64,000 nucleotides of DNA from Brachionus manjavacas (lineage: Eukaryota; Rotifera; Eurotatoria; Ploima; Brachionidae), in NCBI GenBank assembly GCA_019054805.1, contig JAHQIY010000003.1:4526001-4590000 (forward strand). The letters run 5' to 3'. Numbering within the stretch: position 1 is the first letter of the stretch; each line of letters starts with the position of its first letter. The position numbers and the translations under genes are program-made. Below are positions 49,571 to 60,639 of the stretch, piece by piece. The notes below the pieces were generated by a model. That model did not search any database. It was given only the letters and a program-made list of their open reading frames with translations, and was not told where the DNA came from.

Positions 49571-50105
49571 TTTTTGACTGTAGCTGGCTAGCCAGCGAGT
49601 GTGCTGATAAGGCACACTATGACAGCTGATGTGATTGATTGCTGCTCATCCAGCAATCAATGCCTGCTTTAAAGCTGTTAACATTGGGGGCTTCAACTAA
49701 TTGATTTGGCAGTGAGTTCCATATGTTAGCGGTTCTGTTGAAAAAAAGTTATCTTTATGTTGGAGCCTCGAAATTTCTTTGTGATATTTGAAGCAGTGAC
49801 CTCTTCCTTGGATTTTGGTGACATTAAAATTGTTGCTTTTTTCAACCAATTCTATTCCATGCATGAACTTGTATAATTGAATTAGATCACCTCTTTTTCT
49901 TCTTTCCACCAGATTTGGAATGTTTAAAGCCTTCAATCTGCTTTCATACGGTTTGTTTCTAATTGAAGAAACAAATTACGTAGCTCTGCGTTGAATCCTC
50001 TCAAGATTCTCACAATCCGACTTAAGAAATGGAGACCATACAGGCACAGCAAATTCCAAAAGAGGACGAACAAAAGTTAAATACAATGGTCTAAATAACT
50101 TACAA

Positions 50106-51693
50106 TCAAAGCGAGCGAATGATTTCATGATGCAACCTAACATTTAATTTGCTATGAGTAGCCTCTATCACTTGATTTTTCCATTTGAGATTTGTATTGT
50201 AGATAACTCTAAGATCTCTTTCGGTTTCAGACGTTGATAACTGTTTACCATTAATAAAATAAGTGAATTCTTTGTTTTTATGACCGTAATGCATAACCAC
50301 ACATTTTGATGTGTTGAAGAGAAGAAGCCAATCTTGAGTCCACTTAAAAATTAAATCTAAATCTGATTTAAGTTTCATTGCGCTTATTTCTGATACCGTT
50401 TGCGAGAATATTTTTGTATCATCTGCATACATTTTGACAATATTCTCTTTTCCTTTTGGTAGATCATTGATATACAAAACGAACAAAAGTGGACCAATCA
50501 CTGATCCTTGAAGTACACTGCTAAAAATCTCAACCCAATCCGACAAAATTTCACCTTGAACTACTCGTTGTTTTCTATTTTTCAAGAAAGCTTCAATCCA
50601 TTTTAGTATCAGACCATCAAAACCATACGCTTTCAATTTAGCTATTAGTCGTCTGTGCGGAACAGTATCAAATGCTTTCGCAAAATCTAGCAGAATTACA
50701 TCAACAGGAATACTTTTGTCTAGATGTACATGACTTTTTCCTGACAAATCCATGCTGTTCTTTAGATATAATATTGTTCTTAAAAAGATAGTCTTCCATT
50801 TTGGTTCTTATTATGCTTTCCATTTTTTTGCACGGAATTGAAGTTAAAGACACGGGACGATAATTGCTGGCCGTTGATTTTTCACCTTTTTTAAACAATG
50901 GAGTAATATTTGCTGATCTGAATTGTATTGGAAGCTGACTATTAGATAAAGACTTTCTGAAAATTAAAGTTAAAAGAACAGTAAAGGCTTCTGCACCGTT
51001 TTTTAGCAATAGCGGATGAAGCTTGTCTACACCACATGATTTATTTTGATTAAGGTCTTGTAATTTTTTATAAACCACTTCATAACTAATATCATTTGGT
51101 TCAATGTCATAAAATTCTGAACAGTTTTTATTAAATTCAGCTACAAAAGGTGGAAGCTCCCCATCTTGTTCAATAAAAAAAACATCTTGAAAACATTTAT
51201 TTAGTAGATTTGATATCTCTTTAGATTCTTGCGTTAATTCATTGTTTGACTTCTTTAATACTTTGATTGATTCTCTGATTACTTGTTGATCATTTAGATA
51301 TTTGTATAATAATTTTGGATTCTTCTTAGCTTTATCCATTAAATTTTGTTCATAAGTTAGTCTGACTCTTTTTATTTCCGAAGAAACTAATTTACAGATA
51401 CTTTTGTAATCATTATAAAGATTCATATCCCTAATTAAGATCTTGAGATCATCTTTTATCCAAGGTTTTGAGATACTTTTCTTTTTAGAGCCATCCGTCA
51501 CTGAAATGAATCGATTACTAGCTTCGCTGACATAGAAAATAAACTCATTGTACATTTCCTGAATATTTAAATTCTCAAATAATAATATATGATTTCTTAG
51601 TAACCTTGTTTTTGAGTACAAAATTGAAAAAGATAACCAGTTGTCCTTTTTTAATGTTACCAAGCACAAATTTTGTATCGATTGCATACACAC
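50106..51693 (-). pseudogene. LINE reverse transcriptase, broken into frames
   Basis: The upstream frame has KSCGVDKLHPLLLKNGAEAF and NYRPVSLTSIPCKKMES up to EQHGFVRKKSC. The next frame resumes at VDVILLDFAKAFDTVPH, so a short segment at about 50740 was deleted with loss of frame. Motif B reads SVLQGSVIGPLLF instead of the usual GVPQGSVLGPLLF. Motif C is MYADDTKIF (50419-50430 covers YADD). Beyond 50106, FVRPLLEFAVPVWSPFLKSD and ERIQRRAT continue in another frame with a TAA. RT copies element RNA at the nick. Confidence 0.88.
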
Positions 51694-52225
51694 TGCCAGA
51701 CTGAGTCGTGAAAATCAAATCCAAAGTGTTGACAGCTTTTTCGTTTGATATTTGAAATGTTGGAACATTTACATGCTGATATAAAAATGTGTCGCTTAGC
51801 GTCTCGCTGAATTTATGTTCGATGCCATTTTCGTTTGAGATTTCTGAAACACAGCCATTTGACCAGATGATTGATGGAAAGCTAAAGTCACCCATTATTA
51901 GAATATCCTTAAAACCTCTTTCATCCACATAGTCTTTAGCTTGTTTGAAGACTAAATCAAAATCGTTCATTTCAACAAAATCGTTTGGCCTATAAAGACA
52001 GCCAACTAAATACTTTTCACAGTTAAAGTTAACAACTACCCAAATTTGTTCTATTCTACTTAAATTAAAACCTGCATCATTTAATTCAAATGAATCGATA
52101 TTTTCATCAATGTAGAGACATACACCCCCGCCTCTGCGTCCATCACTTCTGTCCTTTCTGTACAAATTGTATCCTTTAATGTTTGCATTTGAGTTGCTCT
52201 TAAACCAAGTCTCACTAACTGCCAC
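51575..52225 (-). pseudogene. LINE APE-type endonuclease domain
   Basis: The deduced peptide has SETWFKSNSNANIKGYNLYR, RGGGVCLYIDE, VGCLYRPN, ILIMGDFSFPSIIW and NTLDLIFT. These are the ordered motifs of apurinic endonuclease-like LINE nucleases. GDFN is GDFS here, replacing a residue that is usually Asn. The start MAVSE follows the conserved position of the first catalytic Glu. A frame change near 51600 separates it from the RT. Confidence 0.85.
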
Positions 52226-52606
52226 AATTTGTGGGCTTTATGTTTCAATAACAACACTGAATTCATCAAGTTTTTTGTCCAAGGAAGTAGCATTTAAATA
52301 CATACATTTTAAAGATTCGAGATTATCCACACGTGATGACGCTTTTGATGAACTATTATTGCTTCTTGAATTTGACGATCTGATTTCCACGGATGCCATA
52401 TCGAAAGGGCGAGTCTTGTGAAAGACCATTATTTGCTTCGTTTCTTTGTTTCCTCAATTCATAGTCTAAAGCTCTTTCGGTTTCAGTCAAATCTGGACTA
52501 AGATAAATAGATTTGAAATTATTTGAATCTCGCAACTTTTTGGCTGCTAGGAGTAGTGGATTACTGTTTGCTTCTTCTTCTGAGTTCTACTAGAATTAGG
52601 CCTGGT

Positions 52607-52789
52607 TTACTTTGGTCTTTCGATCAAGCGTCTCGAATACGCTGGCTTGACATCACCTTTTCCAATAGTGGTCAAAATTTGTTTGATTTTTTCTTCATCT
52701 TCTGCCCTCCTGTCTGTTAGAATCTCTTTCTTTGATTCTGGCAAACCATAAATGATCACATTTTTTTTTCTTTTGATTCTTTCATTCAT
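52607..52789 (-). pseudogene. LINE ORF1 remnant (RRM-like)
   Basis: The peptide contains RKKNVIIYGLPESKKE and an acidic DEEKIKQIL helix, as in the RNA-binding ORF1 proteins of CR1-like and L1-like LINEs (RxKNVVIFGLPE). Only about 60 codons remain open. It sits immediately 5' of the endonuclease part, as expected. Confidence 0.65.
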
Positions 52790-52860
52790 TTCGCTGATGG
52801 TTGCATCGAATACTTTTTTTTAACTTCTTTTTGTTTGTTCTGATTCATTTTTATAATATA

Positions 52861-54369
52861 TTGACGATTTTTGATAATACAGAATGAATATTTTTATCAA
52901 ATAAAATCAAATTATTTTTGTAAAAAATGGAGAAACAAAATTTAAAATTTTTCATAAAAAATGACGTCATTGTGATCATTTTTGTCCTTTCAGTTTATTT
53001 ATTTTAAAATATATTATTTTTAGGGGCAATTGGGTGGGATTTTTGGGTATTGAGGTGATACCTCATTAACCTCTTAACCCATAACCCATCGGCTATCTTA
53101 AAAATCTAGTAAAATTATTTTCTATTAATTAAGACCCGCTGAAAACGATAAGCAAATAAGGTCAGTTCAAACTTGTTCCGTCATCGGATCAAAAATTGTC
53201 AAACATAATTACTAATTTGAAAAATTCTACCGAATTAGCCGAAAAAAAACTTTGAATTATAAAAATAAGGTTTAAAAAATTTTTTTTAAAATATTTCATA
53301 TATATATTTGGATTCCCCTCTTCAAGATTTACAAGAATATGTGGGTTGTTAAAAAAAAAACGACTGATATATTCCTGATTTTCAAATTACGTCACCGAAT
53401 TTACATTAAATTCATTTAGGCTGTGTTACCATATCTAAAAAAATATGAATTTATTGTTTTTACCGAATATTTGATCGAAAAATTTTATTTAAGTTTTGTA
53501 ATTTTATAGAAATATTTTAATAAAATATTTTGTTTATTTAAAATATGTAGCATTGGGTATTAAGTGGTTTTGCAAGATTTATTAAATGATTTTTTCAAAA
53601 AATATGACAAAAAAGAAGTTCTATCTCTTGCACCTTGAATGCATGATGATAAAAATAAGTCATTTAAAAATAAAAAAGAGTGCCACTTTAACAATTATTA
53701 TCTAGAAAAGTACTCGTCAGGATTAACTCATAATTTAAAATCTAGACATCATATTCTTATACCCATTTTATTTTAGAAGGTTATCTTAATTCCAAATCAT
53801 ATATCCTGGAAAGTTTATTTCTCAAAACAAAAATGTCTCGCTCAATACAAATTTTGCTCTCACTAAAAATATTTTACTTGTCTTTCAGGACTTATTTGAA
53901 ATTATTGGCATTTATGACAAAAAATTTTCGACTCTAAAGTTCTTTACGTTTGAGACATAACTTGTGAACCTTTTTTAATGGGCAAGTGATAATTACCCAG
54001 TTAAAATGATCCTTAAAGATCTCGCCAAAATTCCATTTTTTTTCTAGATCTTAAAAGATTTTAAATAAGAGAGATTTTCTAAGCTGTATTAAGTAATATT
54101 AAAATATTTAAAAAAAAAAGTTTTGTAATTTAGTCTTAAAATGTAGAATGATGCAAAAACTGAGTAAATTTTAAAATGAACTTTATTTATTTTTTAAAAT
54201 TAAAGCTATTTTTGTTAAAAACTTGATCGAAAAATTTTCTTTAAAAGCTGCTTTGTCATTAATGACAAACAATGATTATGACTGAAACTTATAAAATCTT
54301 TCTTAAAGAATCATGAATTGTTTGATATTAAATAAAAATCAAATTAAATTAAAAAACAAATAACTAAGT
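52861..54369. other. No gene seen
   Basis: AT-rich. 53025-53100 has GGGTGGG and TAACCCATAACCCAT phrases related to those on the other LINE flank. From about 54150 it forms the upstream region of the GST gene, part of which is duplicated at 55690-55870. Confidence 0.4.
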
Positions 54370-54377
54370 ATAAAAAG
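54370..54377 (+). promoter_or_regulatory. TATA box of the GST gene
   Basis: TATAAAAA 52 bp before the ATG, which would put transcription start near 54400 and give a leader of about 20 nt. Position and sequence fit well. Confidence 0.5.
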
Positions 54378-54421
54378 ACTCAAACTAATAGGTAAATCTT
54401 AAGTTAAATTATTTTTAAAAA

Positions 54422-55203
54422 ATGCAAAGATTAAGCTGTTTGATAATTTTGGCGCTGATTCTAAATGCACAGTGCATTTCTGCATTTAGTTTTCAAAATT
54501 TTTTTAATAATTTCTTCAATATAGCTAAGCCAACTTATAAGCTGACTTATTTTGATTTTAAATTACGAGCTGAATTTATCAGATTTATCTTGAGCTATTC
54601 AGGTGCTGAGTTTGAGGACAATCGAATAAAATCCGAAGATTGGCCAGCTCTCAAGCCAACTACACCATTTGGTCAGATACCAGTTCTTGAAATTAAAAAA
54701 GGTTCACAAGTAATCGAGATTGCCCAGTCCCAAGCAATTGGTATGTGAAGCTTCAAAAACATCTTAATTTGTTTATTTGAAAACGATAAATTCTTTCATT
54801 TTTAAAACTTTTAGCCCGATATTTGGCTAGTCAATTTGGCCTGGATGGTAGAAATAGCATTGAAAATGCATTGATAGATATGTATGGAGCTCAAATGGGT
54901 GATCTTTTTGATGCATTTTCAGCTGCTTTCAATCGCAATCAAACCGAAGACTTTTTCAATCAAGTATGGCCCCAAAATTTCCAATATTTCGAGGATAGAT
55001 TGGCCAAGAATGGTAAAGGATTCTTGGTCGGAAAAAGTCTCAAATGGGCCGACATTTACTTGTCCCAATTGACGGATTTTTTGGGAAATGGCAAAGACGA
55101 ATTTTTGAAAAGATTTCCTTTAATTAGAGCTTTGGACAAAAAAGTAAGATCATTACCAGGAATTGCAAAATGGATTCAAAATCGACCTGTGACTATAGCG
55201 TAA
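54422..55203 (+). CDS. Secreted sigma-class glutathione S-transferase
   Basis: Exon 1 is 54422-54740 and exon 2 is 54815-55203, with a 74-bp GT..AG intron in phase 1. The join restores [15 protein letters not shown] and gives 235 residues. A hydrophobic signal peptide (residues 1 to about 21, [15 protein letters not shown]) precedes the enzyme, so it is probably exported. The thioredoxin-like half holds [15 protein letters not shown] (catalytic Tyr43), SEDWP (Trp74), PFGQIPVLE with cis-Pro87, and the glutathione-binding QSQAI. The helical half runs to the end ([24 protein letters not shown]). It closely resembles animal hematopoietic prostaglandin D synthase and arthropod/nematode sigma GSTs. 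The usual MRGRAE reads FKLRAE. The family conjugates glutathione to electrophiles or isomerises prostaglandin H2; which it does here is unknown. Confidence 0.93.
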
Positions 55204-55245
55204 TTTTTTAATTTGATGCCTAGCTATGAAATAATTTAGATTTTA

Positions 55246-55251
55246 AATAAA
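55246..55251 (+). terminator. Polyadenylation signal of the GST gene
   Basis: AATAAA 43 bp after the stop codon, a normal position for a compact animal gene. Confidence 0.6.
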
Positions 55252-55689
55252 AGACATTTATTTTCAATCGATTAAAACCTTCTTTATCTATTTTCCAGAA
55301 ACATTTCTACAAAAAGTGCTGAATAGGTAAAATTAAATAGGCTCTTAAAGTGAAAAAATTAAATTTTTCTTGAAATTTTAAATCCTAGCTAATAAATAAA
55401 AGCAATATAAAAAATAATTACATGAAAATAATTCTCAAAGTTTTAGTTTCTTGATGATATATAATTAGATATAATTTTCTGATATTGATTGTATATATTC
55501 ACCAAGTATTTAATGATTTTAATGGGCCACTTAACAGAAAATAATCACATCATTTTTGTAAAATTTTTATTTTTGCTAAGTTTCAGTTAAATGTTCCGTT
55601 CTGGACTTTATTTTTTTCTGAGGCCGAATTTAAAAATGATTGAAAATCACAATTTTAAAAATTTTCAATCTGCAATAAACAATTAAAAA

Positions 55690-55985
55690 ATATTTTCTAA
55701 AAAAGATGCTTTGTAAATTAGAAAATCCTAAAAATTAACAATGACGCATGGATCCTTTAAATTTTGAAATTATCTTAATTTATTTTTTAAATTAAAACTA
55801 ATTTTGTTCTAAATTTTTTCGAAAAAGTTACCTTGTCATTTATGACAAACAATTGATTATAACTGAAGCTTATTCTAAATGCATAATGAATTTTGCGTTT
55901 AGATTTCATAATTTTTTCCAGGATTTCTTCAATAAAGCCAAGTCGATTTAGTCTTTAGTTTTTTTAATTTTTAATTCGTGCAAGG
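55690..55985 (+). pseudogene. Decayed partial duplicate of the GST 5' end
   Basis: CTTGTCATTTATGACAAACA (near 55831) matches upstream GST sequence near 54253. ATTCTAAATGCATAATGAAT through GATTTCTTCAATAAAGCCAA (55872-55940) matches exon 1 around 54459-54530. The promoter and ATG segment (about 54292-54458) is absent, and the copy ends after about 110 bp of exon homology. It cannot be expressed as a protein. Confidence 0.7.
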
Positions 55986-56262
55986 TTTGATTCTAAATAA
56001 TTAATTAAACTTGCTAAGCCAAAACAACAGCTTCATGCAAGGCATTATTTAAATATAATAACTGAGAAAAGATAACCATCATTTTTCTAAAATGACACTT
56101 TTGACATCTTTTTCAAAAACAAATATTTAATTCGGACTTTTCCTAATTCCTTAAGTCCGGACCCGAGCATCCTGACATACTGCCTAAAATGCGGTCACGG
56201 AAATTTTCTTCTCAAAAGTAAATTAACCTAAAATTTCGAATAATACAGTGCTGCAAAAATAC

Positions 56263-56368
56263 AATGAATTTACTCTTTTAAAAAAAGGTAATTGTATCAT
56301 TCGAAAAATATGGTAAAATATCGATATTTACCATATTTTAGGTAAAAAAAGGTAAATTCATTAAGAGA
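56263..56368. repeat. Small palindromic element of about 105 bp
   Basis: AATGAATTTAC (56263) pairs with GTAAATTCATT near 56352. A central palindrome, ATATGGTAAAATATCGATAT with TTACCATAT, lies at about 56309-56336. It may be a foldback MITE fragment or a simple hairpin. No target duplication was identified. Confidence 0.5.
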
Positions 56369-56798
56369 AAAAAAAAATTAGATTCTATTTATTTTTGACC
56401 ATAATTTACGTTTATTTTAGTATTTTATGATCAAAAAGGAAAAAAAATTAAAAAAAAAATTAAAAAAAAGAGTAAAAATATTTTAAATCTTACATTCTTT
56501 TTTTAAAGTTTAAAAAGAAGCTTATCAATGTTTCAATAAAGTAAAAGTTTGAGATAGAATTTAGTTGCGCATTAAAATAATAAATAAAGCATATTTTGAT
56601 CAATTTTGAAAAATAAAATTAGTAATATTTCGTAAATAAAATGTATTAATAAAAACGGTTAAATTTGATTAAATTTTAAATACAAACAACAACATAACAC
56701 ATTAAAATAATCGGAAATATACCGCATTCCCTTGTTCGATATTCCACTCTCATAATTCGATGTAAATAAATAAATATTTTCAATCTTGGCTCCCTGCG
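56369..56798. other. No gene seen
   Basis: AT-rich spacer between two inverted-repeat structures. Confidence 0.3.
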
Positions 56799-57270
56799 CC
56801 AAAGTCGTGTTTTTGATTTAAGAGCGCTGAAAAAATCTAGTTTTTTGATTAAAATGCAGCATTTCCGCTTTAGTTTCTGCGTTGAAGTTAAAAATAAGAA
56901 AACAGTTAAAAGATTAAAAAATTTTATTTAGAATAAATAAAAAACAATGTTTTTAATAGAATTTTTTTTTGTAAATTTTAGAAAATTTAAAAAAAAAATT
57001 TATTTTTTAGCTCTTTTTTTTGGATAAATATTCAGAAATTTTACCAATTTTTATTCTGGTGCCAAACAATCACACTAGCATTTTAAACTCTCAATTCTTT
57101 TTTCAAAATTACTACTGCGCTAGTATTTTTTTCGAAATAGTGAACCTATATAAAAATAAAACTTAATTCAAAAAGATTATTTGTAACTTTTTCACAGAAA
57201 CTCAGGCGAAAATGCTGCATTTTATCACTTGACTTTTACTGCTCTCTTAAATTAGAAACACGACTTTTGG
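56799..57270. mobile_element. MITE-like element with inverted repeats of about 80 bp
   Basis: The left arm (56799-56881) begins CCAAAGTCGTGTTTTTGATT and contains AAAATGCAGCATTTCCGC. The right arm (57195-57270) is its reverse complement with about a dozen mismatches, ending AAACACGACTTTTGG. The interior (about 310 bp) is AT-rich and non-coding. The arms do not match the hAT ends found elsewhere here. The family and target duplication are unresolved. Confidence 0.7.
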
Positions 57271-57677
57271 TAAAATCCTCGTATCAAATCGTGATCTTTC
57301 ATTGAATAAGTGAACATTTTAAAATTGACAATTCTCTTTAAATAATGATATGGTAAATGCGTGCCATAATAACTAGAAAGGAAATGCATTTCAAAAATTA
57401 TTTTAACTTTATTTATTCTATCATTTTTTTAAAATACTTAAAATAATAAAATATTTAAAATAAATTTTCAAATTTATTCAATACTTAAGTATCGAATTGT
57501 AAATAAATCGAATTAACAACAAAATATATTAATTCAATAGGACGATTTTCAAAACATTTAAAATCAATAAATTGATTGTACTTTTTTTGTATTTTCATTT
57601 AATACCCATTTCGATATCTTCGTGGTGATCTAAATAAAAGTTATTAGTATTTTGAAGAAAAAATTTAAAAACTGAAT
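57271..57677. other. 3' region of the SR protein gene; nothing else seen
   Basis: AT-rich, presumably containing the 3' untranslated region of the minus-strand SR gene. Confidence 0.35.
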
Positions 57678-58490
57678 CTAAACATGCCTGCTCCTTGAAC
57701 GTCTTGAAAAGCTTCTACTACGCGATCTTCTCCTATAATCAGACCTATCTCGACTGCTTCTGTCCCTCGAGTATGAGCGTCTTCAAAAAATGACAAATAT
57801 TAGACACACAAAAATCCATAATGACCACCCTCCCTAACCATGAATCTCAATTACCAAAGATGCCATTTATCCATCTGGTCAAAGTTGACCAAAATTTTTT
57901 ATTAATGAAATGTAACATGTATGATTTGGGTATACAGCTTAGCCAAAAAAAAAACTCAAACCAACAAGAAATCTACGCTTGAATAAGACATACACCAATT
58001 TTTAGATTTTACTTTACCTTCTTCTATAACCGCCAGCACCATTTCGGCAATCCCTTGAAAAGTGACCCTTTTCGCCACATTGATAACATCTCATGCTTGG
58101 ATCAAACTTTCTACCACTTCCTCTGGTTCGGGGCTTTGCCACAGTGACTCGGATTCGACATGAGCCGACCGTGCGCTGGTCCATTTCTTTTAACGCCACG
58201 ACTGCATCATTTTTGTCTTTAAATACTACGAAGGCGAAACATGGCGGGTTTTTGGCCAACCATACTTCCCTCAGCTCACCATATTTGGAAAAAGCTCGTT
58301 CAATATCGCTCTGCGTGATTTCCTTGGTCAAATCTGCTACATGCAGGCGCGAACTATCATTGTAGTCGCGATCTGAAGAGCGTTCTCGTCTTTCGTTGCG
58401 GTCACGCCGGTACCGGTCTCGCGACATGGATCGTGAGCGGCTACGTCGGCCAGATGAACGAGAGTTAGAACGTCTATAGTCTCTAGGCAT
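57678..58490 (-). CDS. SR splicing factor: RS, RRM, CCHC knuckle, RS (SRSF7/9G8-like)
   Basis: Exon 1 is 58490-58018 and exon 2 is 57780-57678. The 237-bp phase-2 intron has donor AGAAG/GTAAAG and acceptor TTGAAG/ACGCTC. Joined, it gives 191 residues. Residues 1-46 are Arg/Ser-rich. Residues 47-118 form the RRM, with RNP2 LHVADL and RNP1 CFAFVVFK. Residues 135-148 are a CCHC zinc knuckle (CYQCGEKGHFSRDC). Exon 2 encodes the C-terminal RS domain (YRRRSRSRSFSRRSRSRHV). RRM plus knuckle plus RS tail is the SRSF7/9G8 layout, which acts in splice-site choice and mRNA export in the nucleus. The RS stretch before the RRM is unusual, since SRSF7 starts with the RRM. Reading through the intron would stop at once (TAA in the donor), giving a tail-less isoform. 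Confidence 0.92.
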
Positions 58491-59951
58491 CTTTATTTTT
58501 TGCTGATGTGGAAATTTAAAAATTTGAAATTAAAAAATTTTCGATTCTTTATAAACATAAGTAACGAGTCTTAAATTTTAGTAATTTATTTTAATAATTT
58601 TTAAGTGGTTGCTTCAAAGTAAAAGACAAGTTATTTGACTTAGCTAATTTAAATGGTATCTATTTGCCTTTGTAAATAGTGACATATCAATCTTTTGAGA
58701 CAAAAGAAACGATTGACATTTACATTTTGTCAATTACTTTTAAAAGAAATTTTAAATTTCAACAAAAAGTGTGAGATTCTAATTAAAAATATAAAAATTT
58801 AAAACTCATAAAACTTAAGTTTTATTTTGAATGCAAGAATTTTTTCAAAAAAATTATTCTAATTCTTGCCTAGTGATTTTGAAAGTGAGTAAGATTCCTT
58901 TGTTCCGAAATATCAAAATTATTTTATGCTAAAAGTCAACAAATTAAATAAAAATGAAAAATACACTTAGCTTGAGAGGCTAAAATCTTAATTTTTATGT
59001 CCACAGTATTAAATATTGACCTTGATTTAGATGTCGTGTTGGAAAATAAATAAAAAATTAGATTTTCAAGGGCAATGTAAATTTTCATACAAAAATTTCA
59101 AAACAAAATTTAAATTCTTAATAAAAATATGGCTTTTGAAGTACAGATTATTCTGTAATTTTTAAAAGGTGAAACAAACAATGTTTCATTTAACAGTCCA
59201 ATTTAAGAAAAAATTTAAATGATTGTTTCCCAATAAATTGATTTTTTTTTATCAAATTGAATGTTAACGTAGAAATGAAGAATTAAACTTTTACAATTGT
59301 AACGATGACAGAATTTTAACATTTAAATAAAAAAAATTTTCAAAATGCAAAAAAATATTCTGTTTTGAATAGATCATCTAGACAAGAAATAAATAAATTC
59401 CAAAATATTGATATTTTTTTTATCATTTAAATTTTTTTGTTAATAAAAAGTAATCTTTTTTGGTTGAATTTAGTGAAACATATTTTGTTTCATGTTGTTT
59501 CATCATCAAATTTTGAAAAGCTCAATTTTGTCAATTTAAATTAATGAAAAGTAATTTTATTTTTGTAATTTGGAAAGGTTTGTATGAAATTTCACAATGC
59601 CATTTTCAAGCTACTTTAATTTTAAGATGTTTATTTAAAAATTGGAAGCCAAATGATCCCTACTTAATATTGATTTAATATCAATATAAAAGTAAGAATA
59701 GTCGGCTCGAAAATTGATAATGTTCTTTAGTAGAAAAATAATTAAAATTATTATTATTATTTTAATTATTATTTATTGATTTAAGCCTCATAGGCAAAAT
59801 AAAAAAAAAGAAAAAGTTAAGTTAAGTTCTTCAAATTCTACAAAATTTGAAAATAAAAATAATCAATTCACAAATTTGAAAACAGCTATGATAAGTGTCG
59901 AAAAAATAAAATCCAAGTTATGGCTTGAACTTAGTTTCCGTGAAAGATTCC
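58491..59951. other. No gene seen
   Basis: AT-rich region upstream of the SR gene. It must contain that gene's promoter, but no clear element stands out. Confidence 0.35.
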
Positions 59952-60604
59952 GTCAAATTTAGTGTTGGGCGGCGGTCAAGCCTGGCCGGTCCGAACGCGG
60001 CCAAAATAAGGCGGCCAGGCCGGCGGCCAAAAATTTGGGCCGCCGAGTTGGCCGGCCAAATCGTTGACGGCCGGCCAAATGTACGGCCAATTTTAAAACG
60101 GACGGCCACTTTGGCGGCCAGACCGGCGACCAAAAATTTGGACCGCCGAGTTGGCCGGCTAAATTTAAAACGATTTAAAAAGATTTTAACGCACTTGGGG
60201 ACTGGCGTTCCTAAAACTTGGTTATTTTAAACCAATTCGAGTCAATTTTTAAGTGACAATGTGTTGTTTTTAGCAAAAAAAGAAAATTAAAATCCTCAAT
60301 TATTTATGCATGGGATCTGCAAAATACACTATTTATTTATTGCATGAAGAACCTGCATTATTTTTATTTTATCTGAATTTCAAATATTGGTTTACCTTTA
60401 ATCTATATAAGAGGCTTATTTTTAAGATTTACAAGATTTTAGGGAAATTTTTCCGAAAGATTTAAGTAATTTTTGGCCGCCGGTCTGGCCGCCAAAGTGG
60501 ACGTCCGCCTTTATAACCTTCCGTCAAGGCGGTCTTGTTCGCGGTCAAAAAAATTTTTGGCCGCATCAATGGCCGTTTGTACGGTTCCCAACACTAGTCA
60601 AATT
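59952..60604. mobile_element. Non-autonomous hAT element with perfect 8-bp target duplication
   Basis: The element (59960-60596, 637 bp) begins TAGTGTTGGG and ends CCCAACACTA, the typical hAT terminal repeat. It is flanked on both sides by GTCAAATT (59952-59959 and 60597-60604), an exact 8-bp target-site duplication. Its subterminal zones are very GC-rich, with many GGCCGCC, GGCCGGC and CGGCCA motifs. They are partly inverted between the ends (CACTTTGGCGGCCAGACCGG at about 60106 against its complement at about 60481). The middle is AT-rich. No transposase is encoded, so it would need one in trans. Its termini differ from those of the big hAT in the duplicated block. Confidence 0.92.
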
Positions 60605-60639
60605 CAATCGCTCGCTTATATTTTTTTAGCTTATTTACT

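Larger units (their letters stand above)
49548..52860 (-). mobile_element. CR1/L2-like LINE, nearly full length, inactivated
   Basis: Minus-strand order: ORF1 remnant (52789-52607), APE endonuclease (52225 to about 51580), RT (51693-50106), C-terminal tail with RRKRGDLIQLYKFMHG (about 49890), FFNRTANIWNSLPNQLVEAP (from about 49745, in another frame) and a closing stop near 49640. A GC-containing 3' segment and a (TAC)n tail at 49570-49548 follow. This is the layout of CR1/L2-group elements, which end in microsatellites rather than poly(A). Several frameshifts prevent function. Confidence 0.85.
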
